From contig JBBBDQ010000231.1 in assembly GCA_037127315.1 (NCBI GenBank), forward strand, positions 798,501-862,500: a DNA stretch of 64,000 nucleotides. The letters are read 5' to 3'. The notes beneath the pieces are model-generated. The model ran no database searches. It saw only the letters and a program-made list of their open reading frames with translations, and had not been told where the DNA came from. Positions 50,201 to 61,360 of this stretch are shown in pieces. How positions within the stretch are numbered: the first letter of the stretch is position 1; every line of letters begins with the position of its first letter. The position numbers and the translations under genes were made by a program. The DNA is from Ascarosepion bandense. Lineage: Eukaryota; Mollusca; Cephalopoda; Sepiida; Sepiidae.

Positions 50201-50944
50201 ACAAAACTAGAAGACATCTTCAGTTTTCTAAAATAAAAAAAATCACTAAAATCTAATAAAATCAACCTTCTCACTATAAAAGAACAAAAATATACATTAA
50301 CACCCCACCTTTTTGTCATTAGTTAACCCACAAAACACAAACTCAAATGTTATTGCACAACCTCTACAAACACATCCCTGTTCACATTCACAGTATGGTA
50401 AAATTATTTACTGACAACACCAATATACTCCACCACAAAAATAATTTTCAAAAAAATATAAAATTATCTATGTCTTCTATGCCATACACAACCAACCAAT
50501 ACCCAACAGTTTTTTACGCAGCAACATATTGAGGTAGTTATAGCAAACATTTAATGACATTTTGCATTTCTACTAATTTTTGTTCTGCTCCCTTATATTG
50601 AAACACTTTTTTTTAATAATTCAATAGCTAAAACGGATAAATTTAAAATTTTAATAATTACAAAACACGCTTGCACGTGTTTTTTTTTTGTAAATCATCA
50701 TCATAATGAAATGAAGATTTAATCGCAATTGCAATAAGTTTGTCTTTGTAGTTTACATTTGAAGATGATCCTCGAAAAGCTAGAAAGTATTGGGTTAGAA
50801 AATATTAACGTGCCTTCTTTTATGAATTTTATTTTAACATCGACAGCCTGATAAGAGAACCGAAAAAGAACAGTATAAAATAAATATACACAATATGTAT
50901 ATATTATTCAATGAAACATGTTTAAATGAAGATATACTGCCTAT
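50201..50944. other. No recognisable gene
   Basis: Very AT-rich. Frames are spurious. Confidence 0.5.
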
Positions 50945-51317
50945 ATATATACTAGTTGTATAGCCCGGCGTTGCTCGGGTATAATGAAAGCTTTAAAACT
51001 AATCCATGGTCCATGGAGCTCAGACTATGTGGACGTTGGCACGAAAGACTAAAAAGCAATTGTTGTTTCCAATTAAAGCGAAACCGTAGACTGAAAGAAA
51101 AATGAACGGATCTAAGTCAAATTTTGATCCCCTAGTATCGATACCAAATAGTTTTTTTCGTCGAAAACTTAATTTTGAAAGCTAAATAAGTACTCTGAGT
51201 AAATGATATCATGGCTGAGACTAAGAACTACAATTATGCCTACTTAGATCCAAACCCGAAGCAAAAACTAAAATAAAAAGGCTGAAAAAAATACAGACAT
51301 ACAGGCAGATAAACAAA

Positions 51318-51361
<44 letters not shown>

Positions 51362-51695
51362 TCTTGCCTTTTATATATATATATTTTCGATTTTCTGCAC
51401 TATTGTAAGAACTGCAACCTTGAAACTTCTGAATATCGTTTCTTATGGCTTTGTCTATGAGTGTGTCAAATTTGATTAAAATCAGACCACTCCTTCTATA
51501 ACCCGATTCTTTCGATTATCGATTTTCGATATTTATCGGGGGTACCTTGACACAAAAAGTAGCTAAGAACACTCGCAGACGCTTATAGTACAACTGTGTA
51601 AATTTTCAAGAAAATCGGTTCAGCCGTTTCGGAATCTATAGGTAACGGACACACACACACACACAGACAAAGTTCCATTTATAAAAAAGTTTATA

Positions 51696-51700
<5 letters not shown>
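50945..51700 (+). repeat. D-repeat copy 3, longest
   Basis: It starts CTAGTTGTATAGCCCGGCGT and continues through all blocks of copy 2, including a CA microsatellite (51321-51356), TCAGCCGTTTCGG and GGTAACGGACACACACACAC, and ends AAAGTTCCATTTATAAAAAA. About 90 percent like copy 2 by eye. GCCCGGCGTTGCTCGGGT can form a small stem. Confidence 0.8.

Positions 51701-51748
<48 letters not shown>
51701..51748 (+). repeat. (TA)n microsatellite at SINE-B 3' end
   Basis: Pure TA tract directly left of the minus-strand SINE-B terminus. Confidence 0.95.
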
Positions 51749-51751
<3 letters not shown>

Positions 51752-51850
51752 TCATCCACATAGAAGCCCGTTTCGCTGTATCACAGCTCATCAGTGTGGC
51801 TAGACATATCCACTTGCTTCTGGCTGGGATTGAAATTCGACCGATTTATA
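51749..51850 (-). mobile_element. SINE-B with best-kept hammerhead-like core
   Basis: Minus strand: TCGAATTTCAATCCCAGCCA, GAAGCAAGTGGATATGTCTA, then the motif listed at 51756-51799, then GGATGACTAA and TA repeats. The tRNA-like head is truncated upstream of the B box. Confidence 0.9.
51756..51799 (-). ncRNA. Hammerhead-like motif in SINE-B
   Basis: Stem I CCACA/TGTGG (51799-51795 with 51760-51756), core CTGATGA (51794-51788), stem II GCTGT/ACAGC with loop GAT (51787-51775), GAAAC (51774-51770), then GGGCTTCTA. Stem III is not self-complementary in this copy, so activity in this form is doubtful. Confidence 0.65.
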
Positions 51851-52461
51851 GCCTAGAATGATTTTCCGAATATGTTGACAGAAAGTTTACGGTGCTGTAC
51901 AAGGCTCGGCCAATTTAACATTTCTGGCTTTAATGAATCTATACATAAATCTTCATCGACCGATTTTGTGCGAGAAGAAACAAAAATTTCTTTGTTCTCT
52001 CCGTCTCATGGGTGCGTTATGAGTAATTCATTTCATGTTTTATACTTACTTGGGACAGATTTACACTGATTTGGATTGTTATTTTTTAGTAATATATTCA
52101 TTTTAGTCGTGACTCCTTATTTATATCCAACGCCATGTCTAATTTTGTAAGTTTAACCATTTTGATTATTGTCGCTCCAACGAACCTTTCTGAAAAAAAA
52201 AGTTAAACTTTTTAACAGGTTCCTTTAAAAGAACGCGTTCCCTAATTTTCAAAGCCTTATTAAAACTCTGTGGTTCAGTTTTTTGTTTACATATATAAGT
52301 GTACATTGAAATCAACACCTAGAGGAACAAGTTTTTCATGCAAAATGATATCATCAGGACATAGCATGATGATTGCTTTTAGCATGAAACAAACTTTTAT
52401 ATTTACATACGCTCCTTCCTGATACTGGTGACTACTTTAACCCATAAATATAGCATACCTT

Positions 52462-52465
<4 letters not shown>
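51851..52465. other. No recognisable gene
   Basis: AT-rich, no repeats recognised. Confidence 0.5.
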
Positions 52466-52501
<36 letters not shown>

Positions 52502-52503
52502 GA

Positions 52504-52536
<33 letters not shown>

Positions 52537-52572
52537 GAAAGAGAGAGAGAGAGAAAGAGAGACAGAGAGAGA
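52466..52572 (+). repeat. (TA)n followed by (GA)n/(CAGA)n
   Basis: TA tract to 52501, then GAGA and ACAG units. Confidence 0.95.
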
Positions 52573-52664
52573 TGGGTTACGTGCTCTTTGGTGTAATGAA
52601 AAAACGGCGCTTTGTTCATAAATCTTTACAGTAAAATGAAATATGCATATTTGCTTAAAGAGCA

Positions 52665-52990
52665 TGTATGTAGTTCTACAGAAGGATGCTGAGAATAACA
52701 TGTCTGAACCAAGTTCTAGAGACAATTGAAGTTCTGGAGACAATGGAAACACAAATGATATTTATGCTTATTAATAGGTTGACATTTATAAAGCACATCA
52801 TGAATAAAGAGGACTTGGAAAAAATTTTACTCACACAAGAGATTGAAGGCAAGGAAACTGAAAGAGAGTAACGACCATCCTACCTGGCAAATTTCATCGA
52901 ATGAATGGCGAGCAGTGTTCGATAAAGATGGTAAAAAGACAATTCATATTTGGAGGACATGAAATTGAGAGGAGTCATGAAGCGTACTCA
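52665..52990 (+). pseudogene. RTE-LINE copy 4, old C-terminal relic
   Basis: CTACAGAAGGATGCTGAGAA corresponds to the YRRMLRI codons. Then VLETMETQMIFMLINRLTFI, KHIMNKEDLEKILLTQEIEG follow the C-terminal domain with many changes, ending near EDMKLRG. Stops throughout. Confidence 0.75.
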
Positions 52991-53637
52991 ACAGGAGGAA
53001 AATCCATGAATACGTGCGCAAATGTCAATGCTGTAAGCTTCTTTCAAGAATACACTGCATTCCCCTTTTCTAAGAGCAAAAAACGTAAGTGTCGACCGTA
53101 AACGTAAGTGTCGTTTTTATTATGATACCCTATTGTATTGAAATATAAGCTGATTTATTATTGACCTGAGTATGGTCAGCGAGATATAGACCGAAGTGTT
53201 AGCTGTGTGTGTGTCTTAGACAGAGAAACAGGGAGAGAGTTTTTGAATGTATGGAGAAGAGATGGAAATAGAGATTACTCAGTTATTAAACACATTACAT
53301 TGTATTTCCGTAATGTCTGGAAGGATAGATATGCAATTTCCGTATTTAAATCCTCGACGAACAGAAATCGAAATAGCTAATTATGTAGAGATCTTGAATA
53401 ACGTTAAGTTTGCTCGGCTGCAACGCCATCGGCGTAAAATAGGTATACTTTAAAAATATAAGTCATTCAACCTGGACCGAACGCAGTAGAGTAGTCCTGG
53501 CCCAACGACCTGTCTTGTGGAACAGTTTCATGGACAGCTGTCTAAAGCGTATAAATATTTTGAAAAAAACTTTCTTCACTCAAAACAATGCAACTCAGTC
53601 ATAATTGTCCTATCAAGAGTTTTTATCAAACGTTCAG
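52991..53637. other. No recognisable gene
   Basis: Mixed sequence. Frames of 66-68 codons have no family resemblance. Confidence 0.45.
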
Positions 53638-53649
53638 TTGTTTCTAAGT

Positions 53650-53956
53650 CAGTCAGTTAAGTGCCATACGTAATACACGCTTGAGCGATCATGTCTCGAA
53701 AATGACATGACTGACTGGGAAGAAGATTATCCCGCAGTAGGTTGCCATTGCTTTCTGCGGTAGACTGGTTGCCGACAAAGGCTATAGAACCCAATCTGTC
53801 CTGTTATTTAACCCATAACTGGAAGGAAGAGACGGATTAATACCTTTCCCAAGGGTATTTGCGCGTAAGTGAAGGCAATGAATTCAGCTAGAATTCGAAC
53901 TCTGCTCCCCGATTTCTCGTTCCGAGCCGCTACCCAATGCACCACAACGCACATCC
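53650..53956 (-). mobile_element. SINE-A with 12-bp target-site duplication (source copy)
   Basis: Complete SINE-A. TTGTTTCTAAGT at 53638-53649 and 53957-53968. Its 3' flank reappears at 48960-48993. Hairpin nearly perfect. Confidence 0.96.
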
Positions 53957-54046
53957 TTGTTTCTAAGTACGACAGCTGAATAACTTATTGATGGTAAATA
54001 TAAATAACACTTTTAAAACAGAAGTGTAATTTATAACAATCAGATT

Positions 54047-55733
54047 CTTCTTCTTCTTCTTCTATGTGCCCTGTCCCTTCAGGACGTAGGCGATCATGGA
54101 TCTCCACGTCTCCCTATCCCTTGTGGCTCTTAGTATGTTTGCTCCTGTTGCTCCTGGCAACCCCCGTTCCGTCATCCACCTGATCAGACTCTGCAGATAT
54201 GTTATCCGCTGCCTTCCTCTGTCTCTCCTTCCTTCTATCTGACCAGTCAGTATCAGGTTCTCCAGGCTCTCCTTCCTCATTGCATGTCCCAGGAACTTCA
54301 GTTGTCTCTTCCTGATGCTCAGCATCAATTTCCTTTTTGTTGCCATTCTTTCTAACACTTCGTCGTTGCTTGTATGCTCAGTCCACGATATCCGTAGCAT
54401 CCTTCTGTAGAACCACATTTCGGCCGCTTCCAGTTTTTTCCTCATTTTCGATGATATTGTCCAGCATTCACAGCCGTACTGAAGAACTGACATCACGTAG
54501 CAGTCTAGCATTCTTTTCTTCGTTTCTATTGAGATCTTCCTGTGTGTTAGTATTTTGCTCATCTTCTGGAACGCGTCCTTTGCCATGCCAATTCGCCTTC
54601 GGATCTCCGTGTCGCACTTTCCATCTCCTGTTAGAACACTTCCTAGGTACTTAAATTCTTGGACTTGTTTGATTCTGTTATCCCCCACCTGTATTTGGCA
54701 TTTTGGGTTGTATCTTTTGCTGATGACCATGCACTCAGTTTTCTTAAACTTTATTTGTAGTCCCTTCTTGTCACTCTCCACTGCTACTTTCTGTATGAGA
54801 TCTTGCAGTTTCCTTTCCGTGTCCGCAATCAGTACTGTATCCTCCGCGTATCTTATGTTGTTCAGGTTGTGGCCTCCAATAATAAATCCTGGTGTGTCAT
54901 CTAGGATCCTCAAAATATTCTCGCTGTATAGGTTGAACAAATCCGGTGAAAAGACACATCCTTGTCTTACGCCTTTTTCTATCTTTGTGTATCTACTGAG
55001 GTCGTTACCTGTCCGTATGCAGGCCGTTTGCTGCCAGTAGAGATTCTTGATTATTCTTATATCTTTGCCGAAAATGTCGAGGTTGCCTATCATTTCCATC
55101 AATTCTTTGTGTCGTATTTTGTCGAATGCTTTCGCGTAATCAATGAAGCATAGGTACAAGTCTTTCTTCATTTGTAATGCCCTTTCAGAGAGCATCCTAA
55201 TCATGAATATGGCGTTCCTTGTTCCAGTGTCTTTGACGAACGCACTGTTCCTGCCCTATCTCTGGCCTGATTCTGCTTCTCGCTCTATTCATCAGGATTC
55301 TGACAATCAGTTTTGTAATGTGACTCATCAAGCTGATAGTTCTGTGTAGTTCACACTCGTTTGCACCTGGTTTCTTCGGCAGTGCTATAAATATCGACTT
55401 GCATCGGTCGTCTGGTATTATTCCGCTGCTATAAATTTCGTTTATTATGTCGGTAATCTTTTCTATGCCATATTCTTCTAAGGCTGTCAGCAGCTCTATC
55501 ACTATGCCGTCTGGGCCAGGTGCTTTATTTCTGTTCATTTTGGCCATTGCAGCTTCCACTTCGGATTTTAGTATTTCCGGTCCATCCATCTCCTTGTGTA
55601 TTCTCGGTTGTTCTCTCTTGTCGCCAAAGAGATCCTTTATGTATTCTTCCCATCGCTGGAGTATTTCCTCTTTCTCTACTATGATTGTCCCTTCTTTGGA
55701 TTTTATGCATCCTGTTGAGGAACAGGTTTAGAG
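54047..55733 (-). pseudogene. RTE-LINE copy 5: reverse transcriptase, one frameshift
   Basis: Best RTE-like copy. The first frame (55733 to about 55197) starts within the linker: TIIVEKEEILQRWEEYIKDL, then MNRNKAPGPDGIVIELL (RT block 2a), IPDDRCKSIFIALPKKPGAN, LMSHITKLIVRILMNR. A frameshift near 55200 joins the 380-residue frame 55204-54062: [20 protein letters not shown] (first catalytic Asp), [29 protein letters not shown] (the second box has E for D), [12 protein letters not shown], ending [14 protein letters not shown] and a (GAA)n tail. The endonuclease is missing through 5' truncation at about 55733. The frameshift and YAEDT make it inactive. Confidence 0.93.
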
Positions 55734-55737
55734 TAGT

Positions 55738-56160
55738 CGTCGGAAAACTGTAGTGGGCTAATGGCCGATGTATGAATTGTGTGCTTCTCTGAGCCGAAGA
55801 GACAATGTACTGCTGCCACATCTGGTCTGGTGCTCCCGCTATATATTTAAAAATTCTTGATAAAATTTGCAATTTTATTCGTCCTGACATGGTATGTTAC
55901 AATCTGACACTTTCCCAACGCCGTAATTTAACTTTTTCTAACTTTTCTATAAATTCTTTCTTCGTAATTTTTCTAATGAACTTTCACCTATCGTGACTAG
56001 ACTTTATGAATCTAAGCGCAGTACTCGATTGGCTGTCATGTATCATTATTTTAATGCTGAATTGGATAGATATAACCATAAGTTTTATGCTAATGGTTTC
56101 TTTTCTCACACTTTTTGCTTGTTTTTTTAGGGAAGTTCTCGCGTCCCTATGATTTTGACG
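55738..56160 (+). pseudogene. Non-LTR RT C-terminal relic, second Jockey/CR1-like subfamily
   Basis: + strand: MYCCHIWSGAPAIYLKILDK, ICNFIRPDM, then frameshifted VTRLYESKRSTRLAVMYHYF, NAELDRYNHKFYANGFFSHT. Same protein region as the Jk-LINE C-terminus but clearly different residues. Adjacent to the 5' truncation point of the RTE copy. Confidence 0.8.
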
Positions 56161-57355
56161 TGTGCAATTGCAATATCAACTGTTATCTGCTATCATCTTA
56201 ATTTTTGTTTTGTTTTTTTGTTTTTTTTAATTTTCCTTCTCCTTTGTAGTGTTGTCTCTCATAATCTAAATGGCTCCATTCTGTGTTAGTGGCTTGATTG
56301 CATTTTGGGGGGTTAAATCATTTGAATGAATACGATATAAAAAAGTGAGATTTAGGTTGAGGAAGAATTATTTTGTAATAAAAGTTATCAGTTTTTTGAA
56401 GCTAACTTTTTATTCGGATCTAAAAATTACCATTATTTACAAAGATATTATCCGTCTAAGCTTATAAATTGGATTTCTTTATAGAGAAATAATTTAATTG
56501 TTTTCGTTGTACTTTTATACTTTATGAAACCGTTGTTATATTTTTGTGCTTAATATTTCAAATGTAATTCCGAATGTAATGTAGTTAAAGTCTTCATAAG
56601 ATGAGTTCATTTCATGGTACCTTCATGTTTTTTATCTGTCAAGACATAAAACTTTATTATTAAAAAGTAAATGTGAATGCTACTGGGTTATTCTAAAGGA
56701 TGTAGTGCACCTCGACAAAACATCAAGAGAGAAAAGTGCATTCTTTATGCTAAGATTATCGATGAATCATTTATCGAAATATTTGTATAACAATGTTGTT
56801 TAGTAGTAGATATTTGTAGTAGATATTCTTCTCTGTACCCATATTAATTTATGTCGTCTCAAGAAAGGTATAAAAACTGTGGCTAAGAATGTCTGTAAAA
56901 GATTATGTAAGCATTTTCAGTGTAATTTGGAAATTAATACAACACTTGGTAAATGCGCGGTAAAGGTAATTATAATAGCTAATAGATTAACTCGTTAATA
57001 TCCTTCGTATTATCAAGTATTAAATATAGAAATACGAATAAAAAAGCAGTATTTGCTATAGTTTTCTTTAATCTGGTATTAATTTTACGTTTTGCAGTGA
57101 GATCGGGTAGCTAATAATAATAAGCATAGCCGTACTCCTATATATGTATGACATATCTAAGATAATGGACATTAGTATCTCAAGAGATTAAGATCGAATG
57201 AGCACTTATAACAAGTTTTAAAAAATAAACAGGTGTTAATCATAGATATTTCTTAATCCTGTAACAATTGTGGGTTTAACAAAACAGTATTTATTATAGG
57301 TTTATTAACAAACCGGTATTAATAACAGTTTTGCTATAGGATATTTATCATACAC
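56161..57355. other. No recognisable gene
   Basis: AT-rich, no domain-bearing frame. Unique-looking. Confidence 0.5.
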
Positions 57356-57360
57356 AATCA

Positions 57361-57628
57361 ATCAGTCAGTTAAGTGCTGTAGTGGATATACACTCTTGGG
57401 TGATCATGTCTCTTTCGAGATATGACTGACTAGACATAAAGGTTACCATTACTTTCTGCGATAGACTAACCAAGGCTGTAGTATGTAATTTGTCTTGGTA
57501 TCCAACACATGGCTAGAGGAAGAAAAGGTGGATCAATAACTTTCTCAAGGAAATGAATTCGTCTATAATTCGAACTCAGTTCTTTGATTTCTTAGTCGGA
57601 GCCGATATCCATTACACCAAAACACACA
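57361..57628 (-). mobile_element. SINE-A, diverged, flipped hairpin loop
   Basis: Modules from TCAGTCAGTTAAGTGCTGTA (3' end) to the head (complement of TTTGGTGTAATGGATATCGG). The 3' hairpin loop reads TCTCTTTCGAGAT on the + strand where the other minus copies read TCTCGAAAGAGAC, that is, the loop is inverted. The middle part has deletions. Confidence 0.85.
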
Positions 57629-57635
57629 TCCATAC

Positions 57636-57666
<31 letters not shown>
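57636..57666 (+). repeat. (TA)n microsatellite
   Basis: Pure TA tract. Confidence 0.95.
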
Positions 57667-57668
<2 letters not shown>

Positions 57669-58224
57669 AACGTTTAGGCATCCATCTGAATTTTCAAAGA
57701 AAACGCCTAAAATTCAACCACGGCAGCGGCTGAATATATTGTTAAGTCTGACATTGAATGAGTCTAGACAGCTTTCAAGTTTCACCACTAATTCACTTCT
57801 CAACCAAATATCAAACAGTTTACAGAGTTAGATCTCCTTAGCTATATTTTTGAATGTTGAATTTTTGAATATTGTTCAGTAGAAAAAAGTTACCTCAAAA
57901 TATATGAAGTTCGAAAAGGGAGAATAACTACATAATTACAAAAGTGTGTGAGTGACTAACACTTCTAATAATAAATCATATTCTTTATAACCAATTAATT
58001 GTTTAATATTTTTGCATGCAACATCTAAATTTTTCAACATCTAAATTCTGATATATTTTATCATTTTTGTCAACCAAACTTTGCTTATCACGTATCATTT
58101 TATCAGAATTGATTATCAGAATTAATTATAAATAATTAAATGGTTTTATTGTTTTTTTAATAAAATAATTTTTTCTTTTTAATATTTTAGAATGCGTTTT
58201 CAGCATTCAATTTATATTAAATTA
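57667..58224. other. No recognisable gene
   Basis: AT-rich, unique-looking sequence. Confidence 0.45.
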
Positions 58225-58545
58225 ATAGCAATACCTGGAACAATCATGGGTTACATGGGAAAATGTGCCCATGAAAATTAATGTTATTAAGTTATATTAA
58301 ACCTGTAAAAAGTAAAGAAGATATTCTAGTGAAATAAAAAATAAGAAATTTCTTGCTTAAAATATTGCAGCTAAAAATAAAATTTGAATTATTTTTAGCT
58401 GAAATATTTTAAGTAATAAGTTTCTTATTTTTTTTTTACTTTACTAGAATAACTTTTGTTTTTTTGTTTTTTTTCAGGTTTAATATAATCGTAGAATATT
58501 ACTTTTCATGCGCACATTTTTTCCATGTAATAATGAGAGGCTGCT
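58225..58545. mobile_element. Foldback (palindromic) MITE, about 300 bp
   Basis: Two arms of about 135 bp around a centre near 58385. The left arm has CATGGGAAAATGTGCCCATG, ATTAAACCTG, GTAAAGAAGATATTCTAGTG and GCAGCTAAAAATAA; the right arm has their complements in reverse order (TTATTTTTAGCTG, ACTTTACTAGAATAACTT, CAGGTTTAATATAAT, TTTCATGCGCACATTTTTTC). The arms have diverged by small indels. No coding capacity. Outer ends and target duplication not resolved. Confidence 0.8.
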
Positions 58546-58659
58546 TGCATTTTCCAAAAATAATTTCTGACTAAAAGGTCTTTGGTTTCATGAAGGTTTG
58601 TTTTTTCAAATATTTCTACCGAAGCAAAGCAGTAAAATCAGTAAGACGCAAGGGATAAT

Positions 58660-58948
58660 TAGTGTGAAAGACTAAGAAAACAGAAGAATGTTATTAAGGA
58701 GCAAGAACAATAAAAGAAGAGTAATGAAGAAGACGGTAGATAAGGACTGAGAGTGACATAATTCTTTGAAGATCATATTAGCTGAAAAGCGTGGAGCCGG
58801 AATTGCGAGAAAAAAACTGTTATCATAGAGGTTACGATCGAATCTAGCCAATTCAATTGCAAATTGACGAGACGTTATCACCAATGAAGTACTATGTTTA
58901 AATTCATAGAATCTAGGTATTATTGATGAAAGTTCATCAGAGCAATTT
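58660..58948 (-). pseudogene. Old Jk-LINE relic, host of the next insertion
   Basis: Antisense LINE marks AATTGCGAGAAAAAAACTGT, CTAGCCAATTCAATTGCAAA and GAAAGTTCATCAGAGCAA. It stops exactly where the poly(T) of the younger copy starts, and may resume near 61035-61080 (AGCTAAGATTCCAGGTCAGC, ATTACGGATTCTT). Confidence 0.65.
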
Positions 58949-59067
58949 TTTTTTAATCATGTCACCCCCAAGCAAGGCATTCCGCTGCCACTATAGCGCA
59001 GGGGGTTACACAGGGGGATAGACGAGTTAGGATGTACATAGGGGAAGAGTTGGGGAGAATGGGAGGG
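58949..59067 (-). mobile_element. Jk-LINE 3' UTR and tail
   Basis: TTTTTTTTTAATCATGTCAC, CCCCAAGCAAGGCATTCC, GCGCAGGGGGTTACACAGGG: the reverse of the LINE 3' terminus with its A-rich tail. Confidence 0.88.
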
Positions 59068-60972
59068 TTAGTGTGTTAGGAGGCGTCTATTGACCTTACA
59101 TTTAAACTCCTGGAAGTTATAGCTGCCGGGGAAGCAAGCATGCGGAAGGGAATTCCACAGGCGGGAAGTGCGAGAAAAGAAGCTGTTGGAGTAGAAATTG
59201 CGGTTACATTTCATCGGTTTCGCTGTAAAAGGGTGGGACCTAGTTGGCAATCTAGTATCTCGTGCGAACTCACACCTAGGGGGCACCAGTGATTTAAGTT
59301 CATCAGAGCAGAAGCCATGAAAGTATTTATAGAAGAGGCACAGGAAGCCACGTCACACCGGTGAGAGAGTGACTGCAGGCGGTCAGCTAAGTCAGTATCA
59401 ATCACATTACAGATTCTTCGCTGTATTTTGTCAAGAAGCCCGAGGAGAATACCAGGGGCACCCGACCAGATGTGGCAACAGTATTAAAAACACGGGCGGA
59501 TTGTAGATTTGTATAAGTGCAGGATAGTTTCAGGCGGAAAGAATTTCCGGGCCCTGCACAGAGAGCCAACTTTCATGGCAGCGGATTTAGCAATGGATTC
59601 GACGTAGTCATTCCACTTGAGGTCCGCTGAGAGTGTCAGGCCAAGCAGGCGTAGTGTTTTACTCTCTGGGAAGCATGTCTGTGGTGGTTAATTGACAGCA
59701 GCTTCGTTTTGTAAGAATTGAATTTTACGAACCATTTCCTACCCCAATCCACCACGGAATGGAGGTCCTTTTCAAGCTCAGCCGCGAGGTTCGCCTTATC
59801 ATCAACATCAGATTTTTGATCGAGGCGAGAGTATACTGTGGTATCGTCGGCGTACATGCCTACTTGTGATCTTCTGGCATCGGGGAGATCATTGATGTAG
59901 ATTAGAAAGAGCGTAGGACCTAGGATAGAGCCTTGGAGGACACCCGCGTTTGTAGAGTAGTTTTGGCAGGCATGTCCGATTAAAACCACCTTCAGTGTGC
60001 GGTTGGAGAGGAATGATGGATTAAGTCCAACAAAAGTCCAGTAATGCCATAGCTTCGCAGTTTCCGTAGAAGGCCGTCATGCCATACTCTGTCGAATGCT
60101 TTAGAGATATCCAGGGCAACAGTTCGGGCTTCACCATTCTTGTCGAGAGCCTGGTATATATACTCGGTCATGGTCGTTAGCATATCAGCAGTAGACCTGG
60201 TGAAGCGGAAGCCATACTGTTTGTCCGATAGGAGCCCGTGGGCCGTGAGATGCTGAACGACCTCGGCATTGATAATGGCTTCGAACACTTTGCCGAAGAT
60301 CGGAAGAAGGCTGATAGGACGGTAATTTGCGAGGTCCGATGGTTCCCCAGTGTTCTTGAATATTGGAACCACAGAAGAAGACTTCCAACAGGCAGGAAAG
60401 CAGGAGGAAGATAGGCAGAGGTTGTAGAGCTTAGAAAGGACAGAAGATAGTTCAGGGGCACATTTCTTCAAGACTATGATTGGGATTCTATCCCCACCAC
60501 TCGCCTTGTGAGGGTCAAGTTTTGATATTATGCAAGAAATCAGCGAGGGCGTGATGTGGACGTCATTCAATTGGGCCTCAGTTCTAGATGGGAAATCGGG
60601 TGTCTGGAATTCAGACGAATCCAAACATGAATTGGTCGAGAATCTACGGGTAAAGCATTCAGCCTTGTCCGCTGAGGAGGTGAGGACCTCAAACTCGTTG
60701 ATTAGTGGGGGTATTGAGGACTTACTCTTGTTGAGCACGCTTTTACAGAGGCGCCAGTAGTCTTTGGCTCCGAACTCAGAGGATGCTATGCGCTGGTTCA
60801 TTCTGGCCACAAACAGCATCTTAGTTTCGTTAAGTATCTTTTTACACTTATTTCGAGCTGAGGTGAAACGGCGCCTGTTTTGGTCCGACGCGTGGCTACG
60901 GTAAAACCGGAAGAAGTGATTCCGGTGGGCAATGGCGGCCGAGCAAGCGGGCAAGAACCAGGGAGACAAATG
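59068..60972 (-). pseudogene. Jockey/CR1-like LINE reverse transcriptase, three frames
   Basis: Longest LINE coding region here, split by frameshifts. 60969-59992: linker (SPWFLPACSAAIAHRNHFFR, NDVHITPSLISCIISKLD), then RT blocks KASGGDRIPIIVLKKCAPEL, LANYRPISLLPIFGKVFEAI, GLLSDKQYGFRFTRSTADML and ALDISKAFDRVWHDGLLRKL (first catalytic Asp). 59991-59636: GVLQGSILGPTLFLIYINDL and YADDTTVYSRLDQKS (intact box). 59405-59068: C-terminus SRLWNSLPHACFPGSYNFQE ending NRRLLTH. The endonuclease part is missing (truncation at about 60972). Frame breaks near 59990 and 59640, plus a degraded stretch at 59406-59635, make it non-functional. Confidence 0.93.
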
Positions 60973-61192
60973 GGATTTAAGCTGAAATTACTATAAAATT
61001 GTTTATAAAAAATTCACTGGTTAGCTACATTAAAATGACTGAAGCTAAGATTCCAGGTCAGCACCAGTAATATTACGGATTCTTAATATTACTAATAATA
61101 ATACTAATATTGACAGGCTGCTTGCCTTTTTTAAAAATTAGTTCACTTGCTAGCTTTTGACTAAGAGTTACTTTTCCTGAAGGTTTTTTAAT
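60973..61192. other. Spacer, possibly continuation of an old Jk-LINE relic
   Basis: See 58660-58948. Otherwise AT-rich. Confidence 0.35.
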
Positions 61193-61360
61193 CATTTGTG
61201 GTGCATTGGATATCGGCTCGGAACGAGAAATCGAGGAGCCGAGTTCGAATTCTAGTTGAATTCATTGCATTCACTTACGCGCAAATACCCTTGGGAAAGG
61301 TATTAATCCGTCTCTTCCTTCCAGTTATGAGTTAAATAACAGGACAGATTGGGTTCTATC
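61193..61360 (+). mobile_element. SINE-A, 3'-truncated
   Basis: GTGGTGCATTGGATATCGGC, GAGTTCGAATTCTAGTTGAA, CGCGCAAATACCCTTGGGAA, AACAGGACAGATTGGGTTCT, then it stops abruptly at CTGCTTTTG. The left neighbour is TTTTTTAATCATTT, which looks like a reversed Jk-LINE tail. Confidence 0.88.

Noticed and set aside
54337..55731. Several + strand frames of 94-161 codons
   Set aside because: Antisense shadows of the RTE-like reverse transcriptase on the minus strand.
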